Numbered from the stretch's first letter, positions 25,142 to 35,624 are shown. The stretch is DNA of 64,000 nucleotides from Aeromonas eucrenophila (GCF_000819865.1 NZ_CDDF01000011.1:54566-118565), one strand, 5' to 3'. The notes: a model not told the origin generated them from the letters alone. Made by a program: numbers and translations.

Positions 25142-25525
25142 TTATTGCGCCTCGCCCTTCTTCTTGCGAATGCTGAGCCCCAGCTCACGGCCGCGCAGGC
25201 GGGCGTAATAGATGGTGCCGACGAAGGCGAGGGTAGTGAACACCAACTCCACCACCGCCAGCCACCGCTCACCCTCATCCGTTGTGATCAGGGTCAGGGC
25301 GTGCAGGAAATAGGGCATCAGCACGAAGTTGCCCCAGGCGTGGGTGTAGGGGTTGCCCTGCACTATGCCCTTGAGGGGGAACAGCAGCGGCACCGTCCAG
25401 ATCACCGGCAACAGCCAGGGATTGAGATCCGGGTGGGGGGAGAGCCACAGGTGCCACAGCATGACCCAGACCAGCAGGCCGAAGAAGCCGACCAGGGTCA
25501 GCAGACGGGCGAAGCGGGTGCTCAC
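25142..25525 (-). CDS. DUF2069 inner-membrane protein
   Basis: The 127-residue protein has four predicted transmembrane helices and a basic C-terminal tail (IRKKKGEAQ). The pattern PLLFPLKGIVQGNPYTHAWG, MPYFLHALTL is typical of DUF2069. The function is unknown. The start overlaps the stop of the upstream reductase gene by 4 bp (ATGA type), so the two are cotranscribed. In related bacteria this family is usually found with YfgD/ArsC-type genes near bepA, as here. Confidence 0.85.
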   Translation of the reverse strand: MSTRFARLLTLVGFFGLLVWVMLWHLWLSPHPDLNPWLLPVIWTVPLLFPLKGIVQGNPYTHAWGNFVLMPYFLHALTLITTDEGERWLAVVELVFTTLAFVGTIYYARLRGRELGLSIRKKKGEAQ

Positions 25526-25872
25526 TTGAGGATCTCCAGTACCAGCTCGGGCGGACGACCGATGCGGGCCTGGCCGTTCTTGATGACGATGGGGCGCTCG
25601 ATGAGCTTGGGGTGCTGGTGCATGGCGGCGATCAGCGCATCACCCGCTTGCTCGGCCAATCCCAGCTCCTTGTAGAGATCCTCCTTGGTGCGCATCAGCT
25701 GGCGCGGATCGCTAAAGCCGAGCTGGTTCAGCAGGGTGCGGATCTGCGCCTCGCTCGGCGCCTGTTCCAGATAGAGCACCACCTCGGGGGCGATCCCCTG
25801 CTGCTCCAGCAGGGCCAGGGTCTCACGGCTCTTGGAACAACGTGGATTGTGGTAAATTTGGGTCTCGCTCAT
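25522..25872 (-). CDS. yfgD: ArsC-family (YfgD-like) glutaredoxin-dependent reductase
   Basis: The 116-residue thioredoxin-fold protein has the ArsC-type active-site Cys at residue 12 (NPRCSKSR) and family motifs QLGFSDPRQLMRTKEDLYKE and IERPIVI near the C-terminus. Family members are annotated as arsenate reductase (glutaredoxin). The location beside bepA matches E. coli yfgC-yfgD, so this is more likely the YfgD orthologue than a dedicated ars-operon enzyme. No other arsenic gene is in the window. The ATG at 25872 follows GGGAG. Confidence 0.85.
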   Translation of the reverse strand: MSETQIYHNPRCSKSRETLALLEQQGIAPEVVLYLEQAPSEAQIRTLLNQLGFSDPRQLMRTKEDLYKELGLAEQAGDALIAAMHQHPKLIERPIVIKNGQARIGRPPELVLEILK

Positions 25873-25962
25873 GGTAACTCCCTGATTGCTCGCAAGATGG
25901 GGCAAGAAATGGCGCTATTGTAGGGGAAACCGATGCGCAGGGTAAGCAGGAGGGGAATGGAA

Positions 25963-26412
25963 ATGAAACGAATTTGTTGGCTGATTGTGGCCAGCCTGCT
26001 GGGGGGCTGCACCCCGGCTCCCAGTTTTACCGACGCCGCGGGCCAGTCGGTCAGCCTGAGCGATTTTGCCAGCAAGCCGCTGCTGGTGAACTACTTCGCG
26101 CCTTGGTGCGCCCCCTGCCTGCGGGAGATGCCGCTGCTGGCGGCGCTGCACCGGGAAGGCCAGATTGGGGTACTCGCCATCAACTACGATCCCGCCTCCC
26201 CCGCCGAGCTGACCGCCCTGGCGCGCCAGTATCAGATCGCCGTGCCGCTGATGATCCCCGATGATGAAACCCGCCTCCCCTTCCCCAGACCGACGGTGCT
26301 GCCCACCAGCTACCTGCTGGATGGTGAGGGCAAGTTGCGGGAGACCCTGGTAGGAGAGCTCGATGCGCAGAAACTGGCGGATCTCAAGGCCAGACTGACG
26401 GCGCCACAATAG
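25963..26412 (+). CDS. TlpA-like thioredoxin-fold lipoprotein
   Basis: The 149-residue exported thiol-disulfide protein has a lipoprotein signal with Cys16 (SLLGGC) and a WCAPC redox motif at 48-52. The cis-proline region PTVLPTSYLLDGEGKL fits the TlpA/ResA group. It probably reduces or maintains periplasmic thiols, for example in cytochrome c biogenesis; the partner is unknown. Three in-frame ATGs are close together, and the one at 25963 has AGGAGG at 8-nt spacing while 25957 is too close. It diverges from the yfgD-DUF2069 pair. Confidence 0.85.
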   Translation: MKRICWLIVASLLGGCTPAPSFTDAAGQSVSLSDFASKPLLVNYFAPWCAPCLREMPLLAALHREGQIGVLAINYDPASPAELTALARQYQIAVPLMIPDDETRLPFPRPTVLPTSYLLDGEGKLRETLVGELDAQKLADLKARLTAPQ

Positions 26413-26485
26413 CGCAAGCTGCTACATAGGCATCATTTAACGCCATCTAGCTCTATAGAACACTTCTAGACCAGCATATGAATCC

Positions 26486-26521
26486 AAAAAAACAAGACGG
26501 GGCGCCTCTCGGCACCCCGTC
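26486..26521 (-). terminator. Terminator after bepA
   Basis: Leftward stem GACGGGG / CCCCGTC followed by a T run (plus strand CCAAAAAAACAA). Confidence 0.75.
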
Positions 26522-26539
26522 TCGTCGCTGATAGGCGAG

Positions 26540-27994
26540 TTAGCCCTTCAGGCTGTCCAGATCCTTCTTCGCACGCTCCAGCTGGGTGATCCGTGCCTCG
26601 ATGCGGGCCAGGGTCAGCTTGTCGCTGGTGGTGCCGCGCGCGACGATCAGCTCGTCGATGGCCGCCTGGTAGTCACCGCGCAGGGAAAGGGTCTCCGCCC
26701 GCGCCATGTGCAGATCCGTCATCCGGCCGGCCTTGCGATAGGCATCCGCAAGCAGACTCCAGGCCAGGCTGTTCTCTTCATGCTCGCGGGCATAAGGGTC
26801 CAGGATGGCGATGGACTTCTTGTAGTTGCCCCCCTCCAGATAGGCGTTGCCGAGGTTGACCACCACCACCTCGTTGTCCGGCATGCGGATGCGGAAGCGC
26901 TCCAGCCGGGAGATGGCCTGGGCGTTGCGTCCCTTGGCGAGATCGATGTCGGTCATGCCGTCGAGCATGAACAAGTCTTCCGGATGGCGCGCCGTCAGCT
27001 CCTGCATCAGCTTGTCCGCCTCGTCGGTGCGTTTGAGCTGCAGCAGGACCAGCGCCTTGCCGTAGAGGGCGGCGTCTTTGAGGGGATAGTCCCCCTTCTG
27101 CAAGCGGCTATCGAAGTAGGTGAGCAGCGCCTGCGGGTTCTCGGTGCCGTAGCGCACCTGGATGCGCACCTTGGCCAGCCAGAAATCGAGGCTGGGGGGC
27201 AGAGTCCGCTGGCCGTAGCTGCTGGCACGGGCGCGGGCTTCGCTGATCCGGGTCTCGGGCAGGGGGTGAGTGAGCAGCATCTCGGGCGGCTTGCTGGCGT
27301 AGCGATACTCCGCCGCCAGCTTCTGGAAGAAGTTCGCCATACCCATGGGATCGAAGCCGGCGTCATAGAGCGTCTTCATGCCGATCCGATCCGCTTCGTA
27401 TTCGTTGTCACGGGTGTAGTTGATGGCCGACTGCATGGACAAGCCCAGCGTGGTCTGCAGGGCGGCGATGCCGGCGGTGGGGTTGATCACCGCCAGCGCG
27501 ATGGAGCCCACCAGCCCCGCCAGGGTCATGGCCGAGCTGCTGGCCTGCGCCTCCATGTAACGGGCGATGTGGCGCTGAGTCACGTGGGTGATTTCGTGGG
27601 CCAGTACCGAGGCCAGCTCGCTCTCGCTGTCGGCGTAGAGGAACAGGCCCGTGTGCACCTTGACCCGCCCGCCGAGGAAGGCGGCCGCGTTGATGCTGGG
27701 ATCGTTGATGAGGAAGAAGGTAAAGGGGAAACGCACGCCGTCGGCGTTGGTGAGCAGTCGCTGACCCAGATCGTCGATGTACTCGCTGAGCACGGGATCG
27801 TCGATGATGGGCAGACCGGCCCGCGCAAACCGCATGAAGGCATTGCCATAGCGCACCTCCTGCTCGATGGGCAGGGCCGCGACCCCGGCGGTGCCGATGT
27901 CGGGCAGCTGATTACTCGCCTGGGCATGAAAGGTGGCGCTCATCAGAGAGATCAGCAAAGGAAATGATGCCATCAAGGGGGAAAAGCGTGCCAC
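26540..27994 (-). CDS. bepA: Periplasmic chaperone/metalloprotease BepA
   Basis: The protein has about 484 residues, with a signal peptide (FPLLISLMSATFHAQA), an M48 zinc protease domain with HEITH at about 133-137 and the third ligand in NEYEADRIG. A C-terminal TPR domain of several repeats follows. BepA assists assembly of LptD and degrades stalled outer-membrane proteins through the BAM complex. No ATG has a good ribosome-binding site. The GTG at 27994 is chosen because it gives a proper signal peptide and has AGAG at 5 nt; an ATG at 27973 is the alternative. The neighbours (yfgD, tusA-like, perM) match the E. coli yfgO-C-D region. Confidence 0.9.
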   Translation of the reverse strand: MARFSPLMASFPLLISLMSATFHAQASNQLPDIGTAGVAALPIEQEVRYGNAFMRFARAGLPIIDDPVLSEYIDDLGQRLLTNADGVRFPFTFFLINDPSINAAAFLGGRVKVHTGLFLYADSESELASVLAHEITHVTQRHIARYMEAQASSSAMTLAGLVGSIALAVINPTAGIAALQTTLGLSMQSAINYTRDNEYEADRIGMKTLYDAGFDPMGMANFFQKLAAEYRYASKPPEMLLTHPLPETRISEARARASSYGQRTLPPSLDFWLAKVRIQVRYGTENPQALLTYFDSRLQKGDYPLKDAALYGKALVLLQLKRTDEADKLMQELTARHPEDLFMLDGMTDIDLAKGRNAQAISRLERFRIRMPDNEVVVVNLGNAYLEGGNYKKSIAILDPYAREHEENSLAWSLLADAYRKAGRMTDLHMARAETLSLRGDYQAAIDELIVARGTTSDKLTLARIEARITQLERAKKDLDSLKG

Positions 27995-28122
27995 GTTATC
28001 TCTAGCTCCATCAGAAAGTGCTCGGGCAGAATACCCTTGCCCATCAAGGCCCACAAGCGTTGTTTCACGGTGCCATCACGGCCATAATGACGGTCATCAC
28101 GCACCATGGAACCCTTCCTTGT

Positions 28123-28368
28123 ATGGAACCCCAATGGGAACAGCTCGACCTGACCCCCTGGCGTTGTCCCGAGCCCCTGATCCGGCTCAAACTCTGGCTG
28201 CGCGGCGCCCAACGAGGTCAATCCCTGCTCATTCTACTGGGGGATGCCGGTTCCAGACAGGACATTCCGGCCTGGTTGCGCCGTCAGGGTCATCAGGTGT
28301 TGCCGTTGCAGGAGTCAGATGGCCGTCTCGCCTTGCGGATCGTCGTCGGGGCCGGGCCCTCACCCTGA
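28123..28368 (+). CDS. TusA-family sulfur-carrier-like protein
   Basis: The 81-residue protein has the SirA/TusA signature LDLTPWRCPEPLIRLK with the sulfur-accepting Cys at residue 15. It lies between bepA and perM. It is probably a cytoplasmic persulfide carrier, but its partner is not known and it is shorter and more basic than canonical TusA. The ribosome-binding site is weak at 28123, and an ATG at 28087 in frame is possible. The gene diverges from bepA and ends 87 bp before perM, so it may be cotranscribed with it. Confidence 0.75.
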   Translation: MEPQWEQLDLTPWRCPEPLIRLKLWLRGAQRGQSLLILLGDAGSRQDIPAWLRRQGHQVLPLQESDGRLALRIVVGAGPSP

Positions 28369-28455
28369 CGCCCATGCCAGCCATCTCCCTTGCAGTCCGT
28401 CGTCGGGGCCCTGTCATTGCGATGGACATGACCCCAGTAATCTAAGGAAGCCTCG

Positions 28456-29526
28456 ATGTTAGAAGTATTGAAGCGCTGGTATCAGACCCGTTTTTCCGAT
28501 CCCGATGCCGTCACCCTGTTCCTGCTGCTGGTATTTTGCTTCGCCGTGCTCTGGCTGTTCGGCGATCTGCTGGCGCCACTGCTGGTGGCGCTGGTGATGG
28601 CCTATCTGCTGGAATGGCCGGTCAGCCGGCTGCAACGGGCCGGGCTCTCCCGCACCCTGGCAACCAGCCTGATCTTGCTGCTGTTCATCGCGCTCACCAC
28701 CATGGCCTTCCTCGGGCTGATCCCGACCCTGGTGAATCAGGGCATCAACCTGGCCAAGGAGGCGCCCTCCATGCTCAACCATGCCCAGGACTACGTGCGC
28801 ACCCTGCCGGAGAAGTACCCCGAGATCATCGACGTCAGCCTGGTCGAGACCATCATAGACAACATCCGCCAGCGTATCCTGACCGGGGGTGAACAACTGG
28901 TGAGCGCCTCCCTGAGCTCCCTGATCAACGTGGTCGCCATCCTCATCTACGTCATCCTGGTGCCGCTGATGGTGTTCTTCATGCTCAAGGATAAGACGGT
29001 ATTGATGGGGGGCCTGCGCCGCTTCCTGCCGCGCAACCGCACCCTGGTCAACCGGGTCTGGGTGGAGATGAACGACCAGATCATCAACTACATCCGCGGC
29101 AAGGTGATCGAGATCCTGATCGTCGGCATCGCCACCTACATTCCCTTCGCGTTGATGGGGCTGCGCTACTCTGTACTGCTGGCGGTGGCGGTCGGTTTCT
29201 CGGTGCTGGTGCCCTACATCGGCTTCGTCGCCATCAGCGTGCCCGTCGCCATGGTCGCCCTGTTCCAGTGGGGGCTGACCCCCGACTTCGCCTGGTTGAT
29301 GGTGGCCTATCTGATCATTCAGGCGCTGGACGGCAATCTGCTGGTGCCCGTGCTGTTCTCGGAGGCGGTCAACCTGCACCCGGTCGCCATCATCATCGCC
29401 GTGCTGGTGTTTGGCGGCCTGTGGGGGTTCTGGGGCGTCTTCTTCGCCATTCCCCTGGCGACCCTGGTCAAGGCGGTGCTCAACGCCTGGCCCAAGCGGG
29501 ATGAACAGCCCCGCCCCACGGCTTGA
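28456..29526 (+). CDS. perM: PerM family permease
   Basis: The 356-residue AI-2E/UPF0118 family protein has about eight transmembrane segments. It carries the conserved ALMGLRYSVLLAVAVGFSVLVPYIG and DGNLLVPVLFSEAVNLHP blocks of PerM. Its position beside bepA corresponds to E. coli yfgO (perM). The transported substrate is not established. It is distinct from the YdiK-like paralogue at 1961. A terminator follows at 29580. Confidence 0.88.
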   Translation: MLEVLKRWYQTRFSDPDAVTLFLLLVFCFAVLWLFGDLLAPLLVALVMAYLLEWPVSRLQRAGLSRTLATSLILLLFIALTTMAFLGLIPTLVNQGINLAKEAPSMLNHAQDYVRTLPEKYPEIIDVSLVETIIDNIRQRILTGGEQLVSASLSSLINVVAILIYVILVPLMVFFMLKDKTVLMGGLRRFLPRNRTLVNRVWVEMNDQIINYIRGKVIEILIVGIATYIPFALMGLRYSVLLAVAVGFSVLVPYIGFVAISVPVAMVALFQWGLTPDFAWLMVAYLIIQALDGNLLVPVLFSEAVNLHPVAIIIAVLVFGGLWGFWGVFFAIPLATLVKAVLNAWPKRDEQPRPTA

Positions 29527-29579
29527 TGGGGATAAACGGGATGAGCCGCCTCATCCCGCGGCTTGCTGCTGATGTAAAT

Positions 29580-29603
29580 GAGAGGCTCCGGCCTCTCTTT
29601 TCT
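29580..29603 (+). terminator. Terminator after perM
   Basis: GAGAGGC-TCCG-GCCTCTC followed by TTTT. Confidence 0.75.
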
Positions 29604-29791
29604 TATCCATCTGGCCAGGGCGAGATGGCAAACAGAGTCACTTAGCGCCAACCTTCCACCAAGGTGCAGAAAGAAAGGGCACAACCTTGCTATCGACTTG
29701 AATTTAAAATAAAAACAAGCTTCACTGACTGCATCATCAGCACTACTCTATGCCCCCCCAGCTCCGGCCCCTGATCAATAAGGATGTGTCC

Positions 29792-30601
29792 ATGCCCCCT
29801 CTTCGTGCCTTGCGCCATGCGCCCCTCGGCTGCCTGCTGGCTCTGCTACTCGCCCCCACCGCCCGGGCCGAGATCGATCTAGGCTCCCTCGACGTCTTCG
29901 TGCAGGACAGTCCCACCAGTCCGGTCCCCAAGGGGCTGGTGCTGGGCGGTGCCGCCATCGGCGGGGATGCGCGCTACCAGGGCCAGGACAACACCGCCCT
30001 GGTGGTGCCAGGCGCCGTCTACTTCGGCGATCAGTTCATGTTCCTCGGGGACAGGGCCCGCTACTACTTCCACAAGGACGACAACTTTGCCGCCTACGGC
30101 TATGGCCGGGTCCGCTTCGGCAACCTGGATCCCGACGATGCCCCTGAGCTCGCGGGCATGGAAGAGCGTGAATGGGAGCTCGAAGGGGGCATAGGCGCCA
30201 GTCTCATCACCCCCTACGCCCTGCTCAGCACCCGCCTCAGCACGGACGTGACCGGCACCAGCAACGGCCAGGAGCTGCTGCTGTGGGCCGACTTCCCCAT
30301 CATTCGCGACAAGCTGCTCATCATGCCCGGCATGGGGGTGATGATCCGCAGCGACAAGATGGCGAACTACTACTTCGGCGGTGTCTCGGGCGCTGAGGCC
30401 ACCGCCCAGCGCGCCGAGTGGGACACCGGCACCACCCTCTCCCCCATGGCAGCCATCATCACCAGCTACCGCTTCAGCCCCCACTGGATCGGCATGTTTG
30501 CCGCCAACTACGAGCTGTATGACAACGACATCGCCAACAGCCCCATAGTCCAGCACGATGGGGAGCTCTACGCCGGTTTCGGGATAGGCTATATCTGGTA
30601 A
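29792..30601 (+). CDS. MipA/OmpV family outer-membrane protein
   Basis: The 269-residue protein has a signal peptide (cleavage after ARA, residue 26) and a ten- or twelve-strand barrel pattern ending in a C-terminal aromatic (YAGFGIGYIW). GGAAIGGDARYQGQDN and the strand pattern near YELYDND are typical of MipA/OmpV scaffolding or porin-like proteins. The ATG at 29792 follows AGGA at 7 nt; an upstream in-frame ATG would disrupt the signal peptide. It is a single gene between terminators. The substrate or partner is unknown. Confidence 0.88.
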   Translation: MPPLRALRHAPLGCLLALLLAPTARAEIDLGSLDVFVQDSPTSPVPKGLVLGGAAIGGDARYQGQDNTALVVPGAVYFGDQFMFLGDRARYYFHKDDNFAAYGYGRVRFGNLDPDDAPELAGMEEREWELEGGIGASLITPYALLSTRLSTDVTGTSNGQELLLWADFPIIRDKLLIMPGMGVMIRSDKMANYYFGGVSGAEATAQRAEWDTGTTLSPMAAIITSYRFSPHWIGMFAANYELYDNDIANSPIVQHDGELYAGFGIGYIW

Positions 30602-30635
30602 CCGGATAGACCGATAACAGGAAACACCACCAACA

Positions 30636-30663
30636 AGAAGGGAGCCCAAGGCTCCCTTCTTTG
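30636..30663. terminator. Convergent terminator
   Basis: AGAAGGGAGCC-CAA-GGCTCCCTTCTTTG. Confidence 0.8.
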
Positions 30664-30697
30664 TTATCCATTGGCGACTAGCACTGATTGCCCGGCC

Positions 30698-31498
30698 TTA
30701 TAGTCCGGCCAGAAACTCTGTCAGCGCCTGATTGACGAAGGCCGGGTTCTCCAGGGTCGAGATATGGCCCGCCGCCGGGATCTCCTTGAAGGGACAAGCC
30801 AGCGTCTCGGCCATCAGGTAACCCTCCAGCACCGGGCGCGCCTTGTCCTCGCAGCCGGTCATCACCAGGCTCGGCACCGTGATCTCCTCCAGCCACTCCA
30901 TCCGGTCTTCTCGGCTCACGAAGCTGCGCCCCACCGCCACCAGGCTCGCCACCTTGTCTGCGGGCCAGCTGGCCAGCCGCGCCTTGAAGCCTTCCATCAG
31001 CGCCTCATCTGGCTGATGGGCGAAGAACAGCGGTGCCACCTGCTCTATGATGGGCGCGGGGATGCTGCCGACCTGCTCGATGGCGCCGAGCATGGCGAGA
31101 TAACGCTCGCAGGGGATCTGGGGCTCCCAGCCGACGAAGCTGTCCATCAGCACCAGTCCCTTGAGGCGCTCAGGCGCGGCCCTTGCCAGCTCGACCCCCC
31201 ACATGCCGCCGATGGAGAGACCCACCAGCGCGAAGTCGTCGACGCCGAGGGCATCGAGCAGGGCCAGATGATCCCTGGCCAGGGTCCCCAGGGTGCAGGG
31301 GCCCGCGGGCAAGACGTCGGAATCACCGTGGCCCCACAGCTCGGGCACTATGCAGCGATATTGCCCCTTGAGCGCGGCAACCTGCGGCGCCCACATGGCG
31401 CTGTCCCACAGATAGCTGTGACCAAACAGCAGGACCGGGCCCTGACCCTCGTCCAGGTAGGCCAGTTGACGACCCGCTATCTCCATCATTTTCTTCAT
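30698..31498 (-). CDS. Alpha/beta-fold hydrolase
   Basis: The 266-residue protein has the alpha/beta hydrolase layout: oxyanion region LLFGHSYLWD, nucleophile elbow GLSIGG with Ser95, acid in MTGCEDKARP and catalytic His in AAGHIS near the end. It has no signal peptide. The family includes esterases, haloperoxidases and 3-oxoadipate enol-lactonase-like proteins, and the substrate cannot be told. The ATG at 31498 follows AGGAG; earlier in-frame starts lack one. It stands alone downstream of malK and has its own start. Confidence 0.85.
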   Translation of the reverse strand: MKKMMEIAGRQLAYLDEGQGPVLLFGHSYLWDSAMWAPQVAALKGQYRCIVPELWGHGDSDVLPAGPCTLGTLARDHLALLDALGVDDFALVGLSIGGMWGVELARAAPERLKGLVLMDSFVGWEPQIPCERYLAMLGAIEQVGSIPAPIIEQVAPLFFAHQPDEALMEGFKARLASWPADKVASLVAVGRSFVSREDRMEWLEEITVPSLVMTGCEDKARPVLEGYLMAETLACPFKEIPAAGHISTLENPAFVNQALTEFLAGL

Positions 31499-31634
31499 GT
31501 TTGCTCCTGTTGCCGGCAAAGGGGGCGGCAGTGTAGCACGAGCGCCCCGCCCCTGACTCCCCGGCGGCGTCCTGCGACGCCATATGCGCTCAGGGTCTAC
31601 CCAGACCCAGCGTCCGCACCCCGAATGCCGGGCA

Positions 31635-31660
31635 ATAAAAAGCCGGTCTTGCGACCGGCA
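31635..31660 (-). terminator. Terminator of the mal operon
   Basis: Leftward GCCGGTC-GCAA-GACCGGC followed by TTTTT, just after malK. Confidence 0.82.
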
Positions 31661-31696
31661 AAAAGGCATTGAATAGGACGAAAAACCGTTGCGCCA

Positions 31697-32833
<1,137 letters not shown>

Positions 32834-32902
32834 GACGAGCTCCGCTCTTGAATCTTTGCAAATCGTGATAGCGGGGGGAGAGGACTCCCCCGGCCATAAA
32901 CA

Positions 32903-32970
32903 TTAACCCTTGACGCCGCCCGCAGTCAGGCCACCAACCAGCCAGCCCTGCGATAGACCAGCAGGAAGAC
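32903..32970 (-). repeat. Vestigial malG-type 3' end
   Basis: This intergenic stretch repeats the last roughly 48 bp of malG (33008-33055). Read leftward it encodes [15 protein letters not shown] and a stop, against [15 protein letters not shown] in malG. It diverges after that and has no start. It is a duplicated or foreign permease tail left between malG and malK. Confidence 0.75.
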
Positions 32971-33007
32971 CTTGGTGCTGGCAGCGTGGCGCATGCCGCC
33001 AGCTCAC

Positions 33008-33898
33008 TTAACCTTTCACACCACCGGCGGTCAGGCCACCAACCAGCCAGCGCTGCGCCATCAGGAAGACGACGGTGATGGGCAGGCCCGACAGCACGGC
33101 GGCGGCCGCGAAGTCGCCCCACAGATAGTTCTGCGGATAGAGGTATTGCTGGGCGCCGACCGCCAGGGTCAGGCTGTTCACATCCGAGAGCAGGATGGAG
33201 GCCACGGGCACCTCGGTGATGGAGCCGATAAAGGCCAGGATGAACACCACCGCCAGGATGGGCACCGACAGGGGCAACAGGATCAGGCGGAACGCCTGCC
33301 AGGGAGTCGCACCGTCGATGGCCGCCGCCTCTTCCAGGGAGGAGTCGATGGTCTCGAAGTAGCCCTTGATGGTCCAGACGTGCAACGCGATGCCGCCCAT
33401 GTAGGCCAGGATCAGGCCGCCGTGGGTGTTCAGGCCCAGCCAGGGGATGTAGTCCCCGATCTTGTTAAAGAGCGCATAGATGGCCACCAGTGCCAGCACC
33501 GCCGGGAACATCTGGAAGATCAGCATCCCCTGCAAGATGGTCTGCTTGCCGCGGAAACGCAGACGGGCAAACGCATAGGCACAGGTGGTGGAGAGCACCA
33601 CTATCATCAGGGCGGTGATGCCCGCGATCTTGATGGAGTTCCACAGCCAGGTCAGCACCGGGAACGGCGGCGGCGTGATGCTGCCATCGGCGTTGGTGAT
33701 GGACATGCCAAGGGCCAGCTTCCAGTGATCCAGGGTCGGATCGGAGGGGATGATTTCCCCCACCGAGAAGTTGCCGTTACGGAACGAGATGGCGATGACC
33801 ATGATCACCGGGAAGATGATCAGTGCGAGGAAGCCCCACATGACCAGGTGGGTTGCCCACACCCGGTATTTGACTGATTTGGGTTGTACGATAGCCAT
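33008..33898 (-). CDS. malG: Maltose ABC transporter permease MalG
   Basis: The 296-residue inner-membrane permease has six transmembrane helices, the EAA loop [21 protein letters not shown] and the invariant C-terminus LTAGGVKG. It forms the translocation channel with MalF. It starts 12 bp after the malF stop. Its 3' end is echoed in the gap before malK. Confidence 0.94.
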   Translation of the reverse strand: MAIVQPKSVKYRVWATHLVMWGFLALIIFPVIMVIAISFRNGNFSVGEIIPSDPTLDHWKLALGMSITNADGSITPPPFPVLTWLWNSIKIAGITALMIVVLSTTCAYAFARLRFRGKQTILQGMLIFQMFPAVLALVAIYALFNKIGDYIPWLGLNTHGGLILAYMGGIALHVWTIKGYFETIDSSLEEAAAIDGATPWQAFRLILLPLSVPILAVVFILAFIGSITEVPVASILLSDVNSLTLAVGAQQYLYPQNYLWGDFAAAAVLSGLPITVVFLMAQRWLVGGLTAGGVKG

Positions 33899-33910
33899 TT
33901 TAGAGCCTCC

Positions 33911-35563
33911 TTACAGCTTGTCCGCTTTGGACAATTTCAGGTTGAGCAGTGCGAGCGCGCCGACGATCAGGAAGATGGCGGTGGCGATGGCACTGGCCAG
34001 ACCGTAGTCCTGACCACCCGAGCCCTGGAATGCGATCCGGTAGGTGTAGTTCACCAGCAGATCCGTGGTCCCGGCCGGGGTACTGGCCCCTATGATGTCC
34101 GGTGCCCCGTTGGTCAACAACTGGATGAGTACGAAGTTGTTGAAGTTGAAGGCAAAGGATGCGATCAGCAGCGGGGTGAGCGGCTTCATCAAGAGCGGTA
34201 CCGTGATCTTGAAGAAGTTCTGCACCGGACCCGCGCCGTCCATGGCGGACGCCTCATAGAGATCTTCCGGGATGGCTTTGAGCAGGCCCATGCAGAGGAT
34301 CATCATGTAGGGGTAGCCGAGCCAAGTGTTGACGATGAGGATCATCATTTTGGCCAGGAAGGGGGTGGTGTACCAGTCCGGTTTGATGCCGAACGCCGCT
34401 TCCAGGAACAGGTTGATCTCACCGAAGTTCTGGTTGAACAAGCCCTTGAACACCAGGATGGAGATGAACGCCGGTATGGCATAGGGCAGGATCAGCATGA
34501 CCCGGTAGAAACCGCGCCCCCTGACCTGATCCCACTGCACCAGACAGGCCATCACTGTGCCGATGGCCAGGGTGAAGAACACGGAGCAGGCGGAGAAGAT
34601 CACGGTCCAGACGAAGATCTGCATGAAGGGACCCTGGATACCCGGGTCTGTCATGATGCGGACGAAGTTCTTCCAGCCCACGCTCACCACGAAACCGGGG
34701 GCCATGCCCTTGCCGACGAACTCGCCGTTGGCATCGATGTACTGGTAGAAGCCGGTGTCCGGGTTTGGCAGCATCAGCTCGCCGCTCTGGTTGTCGCGCA
34801 GCAGGTTGCTGTCCTTGATCATGACCCCAGACTTCTGCAGAACAACTCCATCCGTCAGCTGGGTATAGAGGGGCTTTTGCGCCGCAAACTTGCGCAGGCT
34901 GCTCATGGTCAGGTGAATACTGCCATCTGGCAGCACCAGATCCAGGGCGTTGAGATGAGTGCGATGATCGACGATGGCGCGAATGGGTGCCGCCTGGCCG
35001 ATGGCTTCCCCGTTCAGGGGTTGCAACTGAACAACCTGCGCCTCGTCATGGACCTTGCCCTCACGGACGGCCAGGGTACGCGCCTTGTTGTTCATCAGAT
35101 GAAGAGGTTGGCTGATGAAGGACTGATCGTCCTGTTGCAGCAACAGCTGGAACTGATTGTTCTCGCCGCCCAGCAGGGTGAAGTCGAACTCACCACCCGC
35201 CACCTTGTAAATCTTTTTCAGATGGAATTCCCGCGCCTGCTCGAGGGAGAGCAAGTTGGATCCCGAATAGTTGGTGAAGGCGATGCCGATCGTGTAGGCG
35301 AGAGGGAAGATGATGAACACCACCATGCCAGCCACACCGGGGAAAATATAGCGGTGGGCATAGGTCTTCTTGTTCATGAAGACATACAGACCGACGGAAA
35401 CCACCACCAGATCGAGCAGGGCGAACACCCATTCACCGCTGGCGTACATCATCACGGCAGCATAGCCGTTGAGGATGGCGACCAGGGCAGCGAGGGTCCA
35501 CTTAAGCCAGGTGTGCTTATCCTTCGGACCGGCATAGGATTCGATAGAAGGTACTACTTCCAT
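33911..35563 (-). CDS. malF: Maltose ABC transporter permease MalF
   Basis: The 550-residue permease has eight transmembrane helices and the large periplasmic P2 loop (about residues 95-275) that contacts MalE. The EAA loop is EASAMDGAGPVQNFFKITVP. The length is somewhat above the 514 residues of E. coli MalF because of the loop and N-terminal region. It pairs with MalG and MalK, and lies second in the operon after malE. Confidence 0.94.
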   Translation of the reverse strand: MEVVPSIESYAGPKDKHTWLKWTLAALVAILNGYAAVMMYASGEWVFALLDLVVVSVGLYVFMNKKTYAHRYIFPGVAGMVVFIIFPLAYTIGIAFTNYSGSNLLSLEQAREFHLKKIYKVAGGEFDFTLLGGENNQFQLLLQQDDQSFISQPLHLMNNKARTLAVREGKVHDEAQVVQLQPLNGEAIGQAAPIRAIVDHRTHLNALDLVLPDGSIHLTMSSLRKFAAQKPLYTQLTDGVVLQKSGVMIKDSNLLRDNQSGELMLPNPDTGFYQYIDANGEFVGKGMAPGFVVSVGWKNFVRIMTDPGIQGPFMQIFVWTVIFSACSVFFTLAIGTVMACLVQWDQVRGRGFYRVMLILPYAIPAFISILVFKGLFNQNFGEINLFLEAAFGIKPDWYTTPFLAKMMILIVNTWLGYPYMMILCMGLLKAIPEDLYEASAMDGAGPVQNFFKITVPLLMKPLTPLLIASFAFNFNNFVLIQLLTNGAPDIIGASTPAGTTDLLVNYTYRIAFQGSGGQDYGLASAIATAIFLIVGALALLNLKLSKADKL

Positions 35564-35604
35564 GCCAATTAACCTTTATTACGCCAAGAGAGATTTGAGA
35601 GAGT

Positions 35605-35624
35605 GGGAGGCCCGAAGGCCTCCC
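35605..35624 (-). promoter_or_regulatory. Stable UUCG hairpin between malE and malF
   Basis: Leftward, GGGAGGCC-TTCG-GGCCTCCC is a perfect 8-bp stem closed by a C(UUCG)G tetraloop, 10 bp after the malE stop, with no T run. It is in the position where E. coli carries REP elements that protect malE mRNA. It probably stabilises the upstream transcript and so raises binding-protein levels. Confidence 0.65.

Noticed and set aside
25522-25872. Arsenic resistance operon
   Set aside because: The ArsC-family gene is in the yfgD position beside bepA, and no arsB, arsR or arsA is nearby.
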